Assembly (NCBI GenBank): GCA_019236035.1
Contig: JAFAJU010000049.1
Location: 1-5,764, forward strand
Source of the DNA: Verrucomicrobiota bacterium
Lineage (GTDB): Bacteria; Verrucomicrobiota; Verrucomicrobiia; Chthoniobacterales; JAFAMB01
Length of the DNA stretch: 5,764 bases
Direction of reading: 5' to 3'
The notes below the pieces were generated by a model. That model searched no databases, was not told where the DNA came from, and worked only from the letters and a program-made list of their open reading frames with translations. The position numbers and the translations under genes were made by a program. Of this stretch, positions 1 through 5,558 are shown piece by piece; within the stretch, counting starts at the first letter, position 1; each line of letters opens with the position of its first letter.

Positions 1-61
1 GACCTTGCTGACGGATGACAGCAAGCTGATCAGCGACGTGTTTTTCGAATGCGCCAAGCAT
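1..61 (-). CDS. kbl: Glycine C-acetyltransferase (2-amino-3-ketobutyrate CoA ligase), N-terminal fragment
   Basis: Only the first 20 codons lie in the window; the gene runs off the left edge. The minus strand from the ATG at 61-59 reads MLGAFEKHVADQLAVIRQQG without a stop. This matches the spacing of the N-terminus of Kbl as I recall it (M-x-G-x-F, then L and R-x-x-G near residue 20). Kbl is a PLP enzyme that cleaves 2-amino-3-oxobutyrate with CoA to glycine and acetyl-CoA. The gene directly upstream in the same direction is tdh, the enzyme that makes this substrate, and tdh-kbl is a common operon order; that context carries much of the call. The ATG has no purine-rich ribosome site: on the coding strand the preceding bases are pyrimidine-rich (CACTCCCT) and belong to the inverted repeat. 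A different start outside the window cannot be excluded, nor can another alpha-oxoamine synthase family member. Confidence 0.72.
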   Translation of the reverse strand, partial: MLGAFEKHVADQLAVIRQQG

Positions 62-239
62 AGGGAGTGTCGGGGGAGTGTCAGCGCCAGTGCCAGTGTC
101 AGTCAGAAGCGGTGCTTCTCTATAAACGCCGAATGGGATTTATTGCAACGCTTCAGGAAAATTCCCTGGCATTCGCCGGTGACTAATGATCTGAGACTGA
201 CGCTCCCACTGGCACTGGCACTGACACTAACACTCCGCC
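62..239. repeat. Long imperfect inverted repeat filling the tdh-kbl gap
   Basis: The 178 bp between the tdh stop and the kbl start are almost wholly a folded structure. The outer arms are 77-98 and 207-228, 22 bp pairing at 21 positions, with a further 7-bp match (98-104 with 195-201) offset by a short insertion. Each arm is a degenerate tandem repeat of about 6 bp: AGTGTC/AGTGCC units on the plus strand on the left and their complements (CTGGCA/CTGACA) on the right. Inside sit a perfect small hairpin, AGAAGC-GGT-GCTTCT (105-119), and a weaker pairing of 131-140 with 160-174 (GAATG/CATTC, GGGATT/AATTCCC). The element begins one base from the kbl ATG and ends one base from the tdh stop. In the tdh-kbl transcript it would be an intercistronic stem-loop. 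It could be a mobile MITE-like unit, an RNA-processing or attenuation structure, or a simple-sequence expansion that became palindromic. Confidence 0.85.
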
Positions 240-1271
240 TCACAAGTCGCTCCATGTGAGAATGATCTTCCCTGACCGGCCACTTCTCATGAGCTGAAAA
301 GCTTGTTCGAATTCCGAATACGGAAATCGATGGGTGACGACCGGCGAGATATCCAGCCCGGATTGAATCATCGTCGTCATCTTGTACCAGGTCTCGTACA
401 TTTCTCGTCCATATATTCCTTTGATCGTGAGCCCGTTAAAAACGACCAGATCCCAATCAATGGCCGCATGTTTCGATTGAATGCCGAGTAACGCAATTTT
501 TCCGCCATGGCACATGCCGGCGAGCATGCTGCTCAGTGCGTCGCTATTTCCTGACATTTCCAAGCCCACATCAAAGCCCTCCCTCATCCCCAACTCCTGC
601 ATTACTTCGTTCAGGGACTCCTCCCGGACATCCACCGCCATCGTTGCACCCAACTTTCTGGCGAGGTCAAGCCGGTACGGGTTTACGTCGGTCACAACCA
701 CGTAGCGGGCGCCCGCGTGTTTGGCGATAGCCACGGCCATGATCCCTATCGGTCCGGCGCCGGTTATCAAGACATCCTCACCCAGCACATCGAAAGAGAG
801 TGCCGTGTGAACCGCGTTTCCGAGCGGATCAAAGCAGGAAAGAATATCCAAGGGAATTTTTGGGTCCGCCAACCAGACGTTTGTCTGCGGGATAGACAGG
901 TATTCGGCAAACGCTCCCGGACGATTTACGCCGACTCCCGTTGTCTTGTTACAGAGATGCCGGCGCCCCGCGAGACAATTCCGGCAGCGCCCGCAGACAA
1001 TATGCCCTTCGCCGGTCACGATCATGTCAGGCTGAAAATCGATGACGTGACTTCCGACCGATTCTATAACTCCGACGAACTCGTGCCCGATCGGCATCGG
1101 TGTCGGAATGGTGCGCTGCGCCCAGGAATCCCATTCATAGATGTGGACATCGGTCCCGCAGATCGACGAACGGAGGATTCGAATCAATACATCAAACTCG
1201 CCCACCGCCGGCACAGGGATCTCTTCCAGCCAGAGCCCTGGGCCACGCTCCTTTTTCACGAGTGCTTGCAT
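240..1271 (-). CDS. tdh: L-threonine 3-dehydrogenase (zinc, NAD-dependent)
   Basis: The 343-residue protein oxidises L-threonine to 2-amino-3-oxobutyrate with NAD+ in the cytosol; E. coli Tdh has 341. It is a medium-chain zinc alcohol dehydrogenase. The catalytic-zinc region has C38 in SICGTDVHIY and H63-E64 in IGHEFVG. The structural-zinc cysteines are C93, C96, C99 and C107, with family spacing. The Rossmann motif GAGPIG is at 171-176, followed by the strand-end acid D195 in VVTDVNPYRL. FDPLGNAVHTAL (147-158) and the glycine-rich GIYGREMYETWYKM (285-298) are typical of Tdh rather than of sorbitol dehydrogenase. I chose the ATG at 1271 because MQALVKK lines up with the family start. In-frame ATGs at 1280 and 1316 would add 3 or 15 residues unlike the family, and none of the three has a strong Shine-Dalgarno sequence. 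The downstream gene is the probable kbl, so the pair would supply glycine and acetyl-CoA from threonine. Nothing is truncated. Confidence 0.95.
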   Translation of the reverse strand: MQALVKKERGPGLWLEEIPVPAVGEFDVLIRILRSSICGTDVHIYEWDSWAQRTIPTPMPIGHEFVGVIESVGSHVIDFQPDMIVTGEGHIVCGRCRNCLAGRRHLCNKTTGVGVNRPGAFAEYLSIPQTNVWLADPKIPLDILSCFDPLGNAVHTALSFDVLGEDVLITGAGPIGIMAVAIAKHAGARYVVVTDVNPYRLDLARKLGATMAVDVREESLNEVMQELGMREGFDVGLEMSGNSDALSSMLAGMCHGGKIALLGIQSKHAAIDWDLVVFNGLTIKGIYGREMYETWYKMTTMIQSGLDISPVVTHRFPYSEFEQAFQLMRSGRSGKIILTWSDL

Positions 1272-1397
1272 TGTTCTCATCGTCAGAGGGTGATGTCGTT
1301 GTCGAACGGGTAACATCGTTGGGCCGAAGAATTACGCAAGTGAGGGTGGCACCAAGGGACGCGCTCCTACAGCGTATCGGCGCAGGCGAACACAAGT

Positions 1398-1544
1398 GTC
1401 ACACAGAGGTCACCAAGGTCAGACGAGGTCGCGAAGGCTAGTTAAAGGGTGTTCCGAATCGAGCGATACCCAATGCACGTGTTTTATTTATTAAGCTCCA
1501 ACAAAACCTGTGACCTTCTCTGACCTCCGTGACCTTTGTGTGAC
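1398..1544. repeat. Inverted repeat with GGTCA/TGACC units about 10 bp apart
   Basis: The left arm 1398-1437 and right arm 1507-1544 are imperfect reverse complements: the outer 33 bp match at 28 positions without a gap. Each arm is a run of short direct repeats. GTC occurs at 1398, 1409, 1418 and 1428 in the left arm; GAC occurs at 1512, 1522, 1531 and 1542 in the right arm. The spacing is 9-11 bp in both, mirrored. The 69-bp centre contains a small stem (GGGTGT 1447-1452 with ATACCC 1466-1471, one G-T pair), the palindrome CACGTG, and an AT-rich run. The roughly helical spacing would put the units on one face of the DNA, compatible with a protein-binding array, but a non-coding MITE-like repeat is equally possible. 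Its sequence is unrelated to the repeat at 62-239. Confidence 0.85.
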
Positions 1545-1548
1545 CATT

Positions 1549-1576
1549 TTGATCGCAACAAAACGCATGCTATCTC
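1549..1576 (+). promoter_or_regulatory. Possible ruvC-lipB promoter (extended -10)
   Basis: TTGATC (1549-1554) is separated by 16 bp from TATCTC (1571-1576). The TGC directly before the second hexamer makes an extended -10 (TGnTAT). The matches to sigma-70 consensus are modest (4/6 and 3/6). A start of transcription near 1583 would leave a leader of about 20 nt before the ruvC GTG. It lies just outside the right arm of the inverted repeat, so a factor bound there would sit immediately upstream of the polymerase. This is a weak prediction. Confidence 0.3.
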
Positions 1577-1593
1577 GGGGACAGGACACTAAT

Positions 1594-1614
1594 ATGCTCC
1601 CGTGCGCCTTTTAG
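1594..1614 (+). other. Six-codon ORF overlapping the ruvC start
   Basis: An ATG at 1594 opens a six-codon frame (MLPCAF, stop TAG at 1612-1614) that overlaps the first four ruvC codons in another frame. A purine stretch, GGGGACAGGA (1577-1586), lies 7 bases before this ATG, whereas the ruvC GTG at 1602 has no purine tract at the normal distance. If used, ribosomes ending at 1614 could re-initiate at the GTG just upstream, giving translational coupling. It may be chance; no conservation evidence is available. Confidence 0.2.
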
Positions 1615-2105
1615 CTCTCGACCCTGCGCTCCGGAATTCCGGGTATGCGATCCTTGAGAAGAATGGAACCAGGATGCAGGCGGTCAGTTACGGAGTCATC
1701 CGGAACAAAGCGCACTTATCGATGCCGGGTTGTCTGGTGGAGATTCATCGTCAGATTGACGAGCTGATTCGTCTTCACAGCCCTGAGGCGTGTGCCGTTG
1801 AAGGGCTGATCTATGTCCAGAACACGCGTACGGCGATTACGCTTGGAGCAGCTCGAGGATCCGCCCTGCTCGCGGCTGCCCAACATGGGTTAGCCATTTA
1901 CGAATACCCTCCCAGGCGCGTTAAGCAGGCGATTGTGGGTCAGGGTGGAGCACAAAAAGCGCAAATCGGATTCATGGTGCGGTCGATCCTTGGGCTAGAG
2001 GAAACGCCTGACACCGATGCCGCGGACGCATTGGCGATTGGGCTGACTCACTTCCAGATGCACAGTTCACCGCTGGCGGTGCACCAGGCCATTCGCCCCT
2101 TATGA
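1602..2105 (+). CDS. ruvC: Crossover junction endodeoxyribonuclease RuvC
   Basis: This 167-residue protein resolves Holliday junctions by paired nicking as a dimer, acting with the RuvAB branch-migration motor during recombinational repair; E. coli RuvC has 173. The RNase H-like acidic site is complete: D7 in LALDPALRNSGYA, E67 in AVEGLIYVQN, and D139 and D142 in DTDAADALAIGLTH. Other family landmarks are the NTRTAITLGAARG helix (74-86), YPPRRVKQAIVGQG (102-115) and AQKAQIGFMV (117-126). The start is GTG: it places D7 at its usual distance from the N-terminus. The sequence before it has no well-placed ribosome site; the purines GGGGACAGGA (1577-1586) are closer to an out-of-frame ATG at 1594. 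The position of E. coli F69, which stacks on junction bases, aligns here with I70, followed by Y71. Neither ruvA nor ruvB is adjacent; the partner gene is lipB, overlapping by 4 bases. Confidence 0.95.
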   Translation: MRLLALDPALRNSGYAILEKNGTRMQAVSYGVIRNKAHLSMPGCLVEIHRQIDELIRLHSPEACAVEGLIYVQNTRTAITLGAARGSALLAAAQHGLAIYEYPPRRVKQAIVGQGGAQKAQIGFMVRSILGLEETPDTDAADALAIGLTHFQMHSSPLAVHQAIRPL

Positions 2106-2731
2106 GAATCGAATGGTTGGGCCGGATCGAGTACCAGACTGGTCTTCAGATTCAGAACGAAAGACTCGAAAGTTGCCTCGACGACGGCGTCGAGACGGTA
2201 ATCTTACTCGAGCATGAACCCGTCTACACGATTGGCCGGCTCCCGGATAAATCGAGTTTGCGCAACGCGGACCGGCTTCCGTATCCGGTATTCGAAATCA
2301 ACCGGGGCGGCCAGGCCACCTATCACGGACCCGGCCAGTTGGTTGGTTATCCGATTCTTGATCTGCGCCTTCGTGGCCGGGATCTGCATCACTACCTGCG
2401 GGAATTGGAACGGCTCCTGATCGGTTTGCTCGCGGATTTCGGAATACGGGGTGCCAGCATTGAAGGAAAGACAGGAGTCTGGATTGAAGACCGGAAGATT
2501 GCCTCGATCGGTGTGGGAGTTCGCAAATGGGTAACGATGCACGGTTTTGCTCTTAATGTTGCGAGCGAGCTGCGCGGATTTGAGAGTATCACGCCCTGCG
2601 GCATCTCCGGCGTCAGAATGACGTCGATCAGCAGCGAGTTAGAAAGAGAAATCTCACTCGAAACGGTCCGCGAAAAACTGGTTCCGCACCTGTATCGGCA
2701 TCTTGAGCCTGCATCGCTCACGAATCTCTGA
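2102..2731 (+). CDS. lipB: Octanoyl-[acyl-carrier-protein]:protein N-octanoyltransferase LipB
   Basis: This 209-residue enzyme transfers octanoate from octanoyl-ACP to the lipoyl-domain lysine of 2-oxoacid dehydrogenase E2 subunits and glycine-cleavage H protein, the first step of lipoate synthesis before LipA. Family signatures are all present: LEHEPVYTIGR (36-46), the substrate-tunnel motif RGGQATYHGPGQLVGYPILD (68-87), RKIASIGVGVRKWVTMHGFALNV (131-153) with the active-site lysine K132, and PCGISG with the acyl-carrying cysteine C166. The length is normal. The ATG overlaps the ruvC stop (ATGA), and there is no ribosome site before it, so translation is probably coupled to ruvC. lipA is not visible. 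The last seven residue codons and the stop are embedded in the 22-bp hairpin at the convergent junction. Confidence 0.96.
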   Translation: MRIEWLGRIEYQTGLQIQNERLESCLDDGVETVILLEHEPVYTIGRLPDKSSLRNADRLPYPVFEINRGGQATYHGPGQLVGYPILDLRLRGRDLHHYLRELERLLIGLLADFGIRGASIEGKTGVWIEDRKIASIGVGVRKWVTMHGFALNVASELRGFESITPCGISGVRMTSISSELEREISLETVREKLVPHLYRHLEPASLTNL

Positions 2732-2753
2732 AGATTTGTGAGCGATGCAGGCT
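2706..2753. terminator. 22-bp stem, 4-nt loop hairpin at the lipB / TPR convergent junction
   Basis: 2706-2727 pairs with 2732-2753: 22 consecutive pairs with a single G-T (2722 with 2737). The loop CTGA (2728-2731) contains the lipB stop codon TGA. The stem holds the last lipB codons, and its other foot covers the first two bases of the minus-strand gene's stop codon (TAG, 2754-2752). Both genes therefore end inside or at the edge of the same hairpin. The position between two converging genes suggests bidirectional termination or protection of both mRNA 3' ends. No T-run follows on either strand, so it is not a classical intrinsic terminator; it could act with Rho, or as an RNase-blocking stem. 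Confidence 0.7.
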
Positions 2754-4008
2754 ACCGGCGCAGGGCCGGGATATTACCAATCCAAGTGGTGATCAAAGCC
2801 AGGATCATGGTCGAGCCAAACAGGCTGGCGGCGAAATCTCCGGCGTGTCGGGCGGGTACAAACAAGAGTGCGAACGAGATGAGCCCGCCCAGATAAACAA
2901 AGGCTCCGATGAGACTAAAAACGATTCGACCCGCCTTGGAGCGGTTCGTGAAGACCAGCGACATCGGGAACACCGCGCCGACAAGAGTCAAACCCAAGAA
3001 GATCAGGCCGACCTGCTTGAGCAGCAGGCCGGCGCCAAACAGTGCGAGGCCGAAAAGCACACCGCCGCCGACCACGATCGCCTCCCGCTTCTCGCCAGGT
3101 CGCAACGCGTGGCGAGCAAATCGGTCAAACAACAGAAACAGATTTCCAACACCCCTTGCTACCCAGATCCATAGAACGAACAGGCAATACACTGCGACGA
3201 GAGCGAATCCAATCGGCGCCAACGGCCCGACAAAAGTAACGTTGGCTAGTTGCATCAGGAGCAGAAGCCCGATCACCACTAATCCACGGCGGGTGCGCCC
3301 CAGACGTTCCATTGCAAAGCTGTATTTCAGGTACGCGCGATAAAATGGCGATCTTGCGCGAAAAGCATGCAACAGCCCTTCTCGTGCCTCCGGATGCTCC
3401 GGATCGATGCGCAGAGCCGCTAGAAAATGTCGTTCGGCAGCCGGCACAGCTCCCTGCTGCAACGCCAGCATCCCTGCCGACGAGTGAGTCCAAGGATTTT
3501 CCGGGTTTCTCGCCAGCAGCCCGCGAATATGCGCGTCGCTTTCCTCCGTTTTACCCTGTAAACGGAGCGCATCTGCCAGGCTGTCGCCGGCGGCTTCGTT
3601 TTCGCCGTCGAGCGCGAGCGCTTGCCGCGCGGCACGCTCCGCATCCTGCGGTTTGCCCGAAACCAGCATGACCACCGACTCCGCGACATAGGAATCCGGC
3701 GAATCGGGCGCCAGCCTTCTCGCTTGCTCAACCGCGTCCAGCGCCTCTTTCGTGTGGCCAAGCAGTATCAGAATATTTGCCCTCTGTGCATGATAGAAAG
3801 CTCGATTCGGACACAACCGCAGCGCTTGATCAATCATGGACAGCGCTTCTAAGCGATTCTTCGGATCACGCATCAAACAAGTTGCCAAAAAAAAGAAGCT
3901 TTGAGGATCCTGCGGATCGTTTTGTATCGCCTGTCGCAGATAGTGTTCGGCCTCTCGGTATCGGCCTTGCTTCACAAACAGAAGTGCGCGCGTGAAAGGC
4001 TCGCTCAT
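2752..4008 (-). CDS. TPR-repeat protein with about six C-terminal membrane segments
   Basis: A 418-residue protein, not recognised as a named family. Residues about 1-215 are tandem tetratricopeptide repeats (roughly six), e.g. ALLFVKQGRYREAEHYLRQA (8-27), ILILLGHTKEALDAVEQARR (79-98) and LALQQGAVPAAERHFLAALR (181-200), each followed by the usual proline after helix B. After an Arg-rich stretch (216-241) come about six hydrophobic segments: roughly 242-260, 264-284, 310-330, 333-352, 361-384 and 393-412. There is no signal peptide, so the TPR part is probably cytosolic. The frame is open to an ATG at 4125, but that would overlap the upstream AAA gene by 121 bases with residues lacking TPR character. 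The ATG at 4008 gives a 4-base ATGA overlap with that gene's stop, and GGGAA lies 7 bases before it. Role unknown; inferred to anchor or recruit the TPR-AAA ATPase, or shared partners, at the membrane. Confidence 0.88.
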   Translation of the reverse strand: MSEPFTRALLFVKQGRYREAEHYLRQAIQNDPQDPQSFFFLATCLMRDPKNRLEALSMIDQALRLCPNRAFYHAQRANILILLGHTKEALDAVEQARRLAPDSPDSYVAESVVMLVSGKPQDAERAARQALALDGENEAAGDSLADALRLQGKTEESDAHIRGLLARNPENPWTHSSAGMLALQQGAVPAAERHFLAALRIDPEHPEAREGLLHAFRARSPFYRAYLKYSFAMERLGRTRRGLVVIGLLLLMQLANVTFVGPLAPIGFALVAVYCLFVLWIWVARGVGNLFLLFDRFARHALRPGEKREAIVVGGGVLFGLALFGAGLLLKQVGLIFLGLTLVGAVFPMSLVFTNRSKAGRIVFSLIGAFVYLGGLISFALLFVPARHAGDFAASLFGSTMILALITTWIGNIPALRR

Positions 4009-5363
4009 TTGCGGATTCCCAAGAAAGTCAACACATCGTCGTAGAACCCTCCCTGGTTGGCGTAAAGCGCGTAATTTTTCGCACTCTCGAACCAGGCGCG
4101 TGTGGATGGCTTCATGCTCTTGCAAGCCTGGAGAAGGTCATCTGTGGTCAAAGGCACCACCCGACCCACTTTCATCGCTCGCGAGAGGGCTCGCTCTGTC
4201 GCAATATCAAAGATCGATCTCAAGTCAGCTCCGGAAAATTCCTTCGTGCGCTTTGCCAAGGTCTTGGCATCCAGCCGCTGCAAAGGCTTATCACGTGCCA
4301 GGATTTCGATGATCGCTTCGCGCGCCGGCTCATCCGGCGGAGGCACAAAAATAACTCGATCGAAGCGACCCGGGCGCCTGAATGCGGCGTCCAAATGCCA
4401 GGGAGCATTCGTCGCGCCGAGTATCAGGATTCCCTCGTTGCTTCCGATGTTTCCGTCCATCTCCGCCAAGAACTGGTTGATAACTGTGCGAATCGCGCTT
4501 TCCCGGAAATCCTTTCGATCTGCAGCCAAGGCGTCTACTTCGTCAAAAAAGAGAATTGCGGGGGCATTGTCCCGGGCCAACTGAAACAATTGATGCAGAT
4601 TTTTCTCACTGTTTCCGACGTAAAGATCCAGAATCTGATGGATCCCAACCGAGATGAAATTGGCTTGAATCTCTCCCGCAGTCGCTTTGCTGATCAAGGT
4701 TTTGCCGCACCCCGGCGGCCCGTAGAGGAGCACGCCTCCACCCGGCTTTTTGCCATACGCCTTGAACAAAGCGCGATTTTCAAGCGGGTAGATGATCTTC
4801 ATCCGAATCTCTTCTTTGATCTCCTCCATCCCACCCACGCTTGCGAAAGAGATCTCCGGTCTTTCGAGGTCAGCCACCTCGTTGGGACCGGCATCGAATT
4901 CCTCTGCCGACTCCCAGGTCTCTGATTCGGCATCCGGAACGGCGCCATCGGTCGAAGTTTCCGGCCATTCGAACCCGATCTCTCGTTCAAGTACCGGATC
5001 TCGCAGGCTTGGTTTCAGCTTCAACGCCTTCTGATAATTTTCCGCTGCCAACGTTTGATCGCTTTCGGCCATTGCCAGACGGGTGAGCAAAATCCAAGCC
5101 TCTGCGAAAGAAGGATCCGCCTGCACCAACGCTTCGGCGCGGACCACAGCTTCGGAGGTGTTCCCGCTCAAATAGAGGGCGCCGGCGATCCCGAGTTTGG
5201 CCTGCACATTCGCAGGGTCATTCTGCAGAACGCGATTAAACGCCGCTCTGGCTTCATCGAAATTCAGTTCGTCCAGACAGGCCTGACCGAAGATAAGAAG
5301 AAGCGGAATATTCTGCGGCGACAAAGCTACAGCATCGCGGAGTGAGTCGAGCCTGGGCGTCAT
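4005..5363 (-). CDS. TPR-AAA ATPase (classical single-ring AAA domain, Vps4/Cdc48-like)
   Basis: A 452-residue cytosolic protein with three parts. Residues 1-120 contain about three TPR units (e.g. ACLDELNFDEARAAFNRVLQ, 28-47). Residues 132-170 form an acidic, probably flexible linker. The AAA domain (about 171-400) has Walker A GPPGCGKT (215-222), a pore-loop motif LYVGNSEK (247-254) with aromatic Y248, Walker B ILFFDEVD (270-277) with D274-E275, and the second region of homology GATNAPWHLD...RRPGRFD with candidate arginine fingers R330 and R333. The C-terminus KPSTRAWFESAKNYALYANQ (418-437) resembles the tail seen after the AAA lid in Vps4- and Cdc48-type proteins. All catalytic residues are present, so an active hexameric remodeller or unfoldase is inferred; no protease domain is present. 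The ATG at 5363 is the first in frame and has only a weak purine site (AGGTAG) rather far upstream. The gene overlaps the downstream TPR membrane gene by 4 bases. Confidence 0.92.
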   Translation of the reverse strand: MTPRLDSLRDAVALSPQNIPLLLIFGQACLDELNFDEARAAFNRVLQNDPANVQAKLGIAGALYLSGNTSEAVVRAEALVQADPSFAEAWILLTRLAMAESDQTLAAENYQKALKLKPSLRDPVLEREIGFEWPETSTDGAVPDAESETWESAEEFDAGPNEVADLERPEISFASVGGMEEIKEEIRMKIIYPLENRALFKAYGKKPGGGVLLYGPPGCGKTLISKATAGEIQANFISVGIHQILDLYVGNSEKNLHQLFQLARDNAPAILFFDEVDALAADRKDFRESAIRTVINQFLAEMDGNIGSNEGILILGATNAPWHLDAAFRRPGRFDRVIFVPPPDEPAREAIIEILARDKPLQRLDAKTLAKRTKEFSGADLRSIFDIATERALSRAMKVGRVVPLTTDDLLQACKSMKPSTRAWFESAKNYALYANQGGFYDDVLTFLGIRK

Positions 5364-5558
5364 GGAAGAACCACTACCTACGTTGGCGGATAAATCGAAC
5401 AGAAATTAGGTGCGATTCGGGTTCTATTGGGGTTTCTGGTTTCTCGCGGGTTGCGGCGTGCTGCAATCTACCGCCGTAGGCGAACCGTCTCGGTTTGCTC
5501 TGTTCGGAGGAATGCAAAGCGAGACACTTCGCCTACCAGATCGCACGGGACGCTTCGC
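5364..5558. other. Intergenic region between the CBS gene and the TPR-AAA gene
   Basis: All bases between the stop of the CBS-domain gene and the start of the TPR-AAA gene, both on the minus strand. It contains the inverted repeat 5476-5536 and most of the direct-repeat pair ending at 5563. The part nearest the AAA start (5364-5475) should hold its promoter, but I found no hexamer pair I would defend. An open frame on the plus strand crosses this region and the repeats; it has no family features and reads antisense to the CBS gene, so it is not called. Confidence 0.55.
5476..5536. repeat. Imperfect inverted repeat downstream of the CBS gene
   Basis: 5476-5498 pairs with 5514-5536: 9 pairs (GTAGGCGAA/TTCGCCTAC), a 2x2 mismatch, 6 pairs, one mismatch, then 5 pairs. 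A short inner TTC/GAA pair lies in the 15-base centre. The structure starts 22 bases after the CBS-domain stop codon in the direction of transcription, a position suited to a transcript-end stem. No T-run follows. The arm sequence recurs nearby as a direct repeat, which suggests a repeat family rather than a dedicated terminator. Confidence 0.75.

Larger units (their letters stand above)
1272..1601. other. Divergent intergenic region between tdh and ruvC
   Basis: These 330 bases separate the starts of tdh (leftward) and ruvC (rightward), so both promoters should lie here. I see no credible coding sequence: open frames through this stretch run over the repeat and into the antisense of tdh. The content is a GC-rich part (1317-1397) with no recognisable site, the inverted repeat at 1398-1544 with its AT-rich centre (around 1482-1494), and a possible ruvC promoter at 1549-1576. 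No convincing promoter for tdh was found. No tRNA or riboswitch pattern was recognised. Confidence 0.6.

Noticed and set aside
5..259. 84-codon plus-strand open frame at the left edge
   Set aside because: It runs antisense to the kbl start, then through the hexamer inverted repeat (giving Ser-Ala-Ser-Val and Leu-Ala-Leu-Thr runs) into the tdh end; low-complexity translation of a repeat.
717..1313. 198-codon plus-strand open frame
   Set aside because: Fully antisense to tdh, which has every catalytic and structural zinc residue; the plus-strand product has no family features.
1272..1316. N-terminal extension of tdh from the ATG at 1316 (15 extra residues)
   Set aside because: The extra residues (MLPVRQRHHPLTMRT) do not resemble Tdh, and the ATG at 1271 aligns the family start and the numbering C38, H63, C93-C107.
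1398..1437. CRISPR-like array of short repeats
   Set aside because: The units are 9-11 bp, degenerate, without spacers of constant length, and mirrored in a second arm; this is an inverted repeat, not a CRISPR.
1477..1482. Isolated CACGTG-type palindrome as an operator
   Set aside because: A single 6-bp palindrome is expected by chance and no second copy supports it.
2204..2721. Two minus-strand frames of about 110 codons within lipB
   Set aside because: Both are antisense to lipB, which is supported by all family motifs; no independent features.
4009..4125. 39-residue N-terminal extension of the TPR membrane protein
   Set aside because: It lies wholly inside the C-terminal coding region of the AAA gene in another frame; the ATG at 4008 gives a coupled 4-base overlap and begins directly with a TPR helix.
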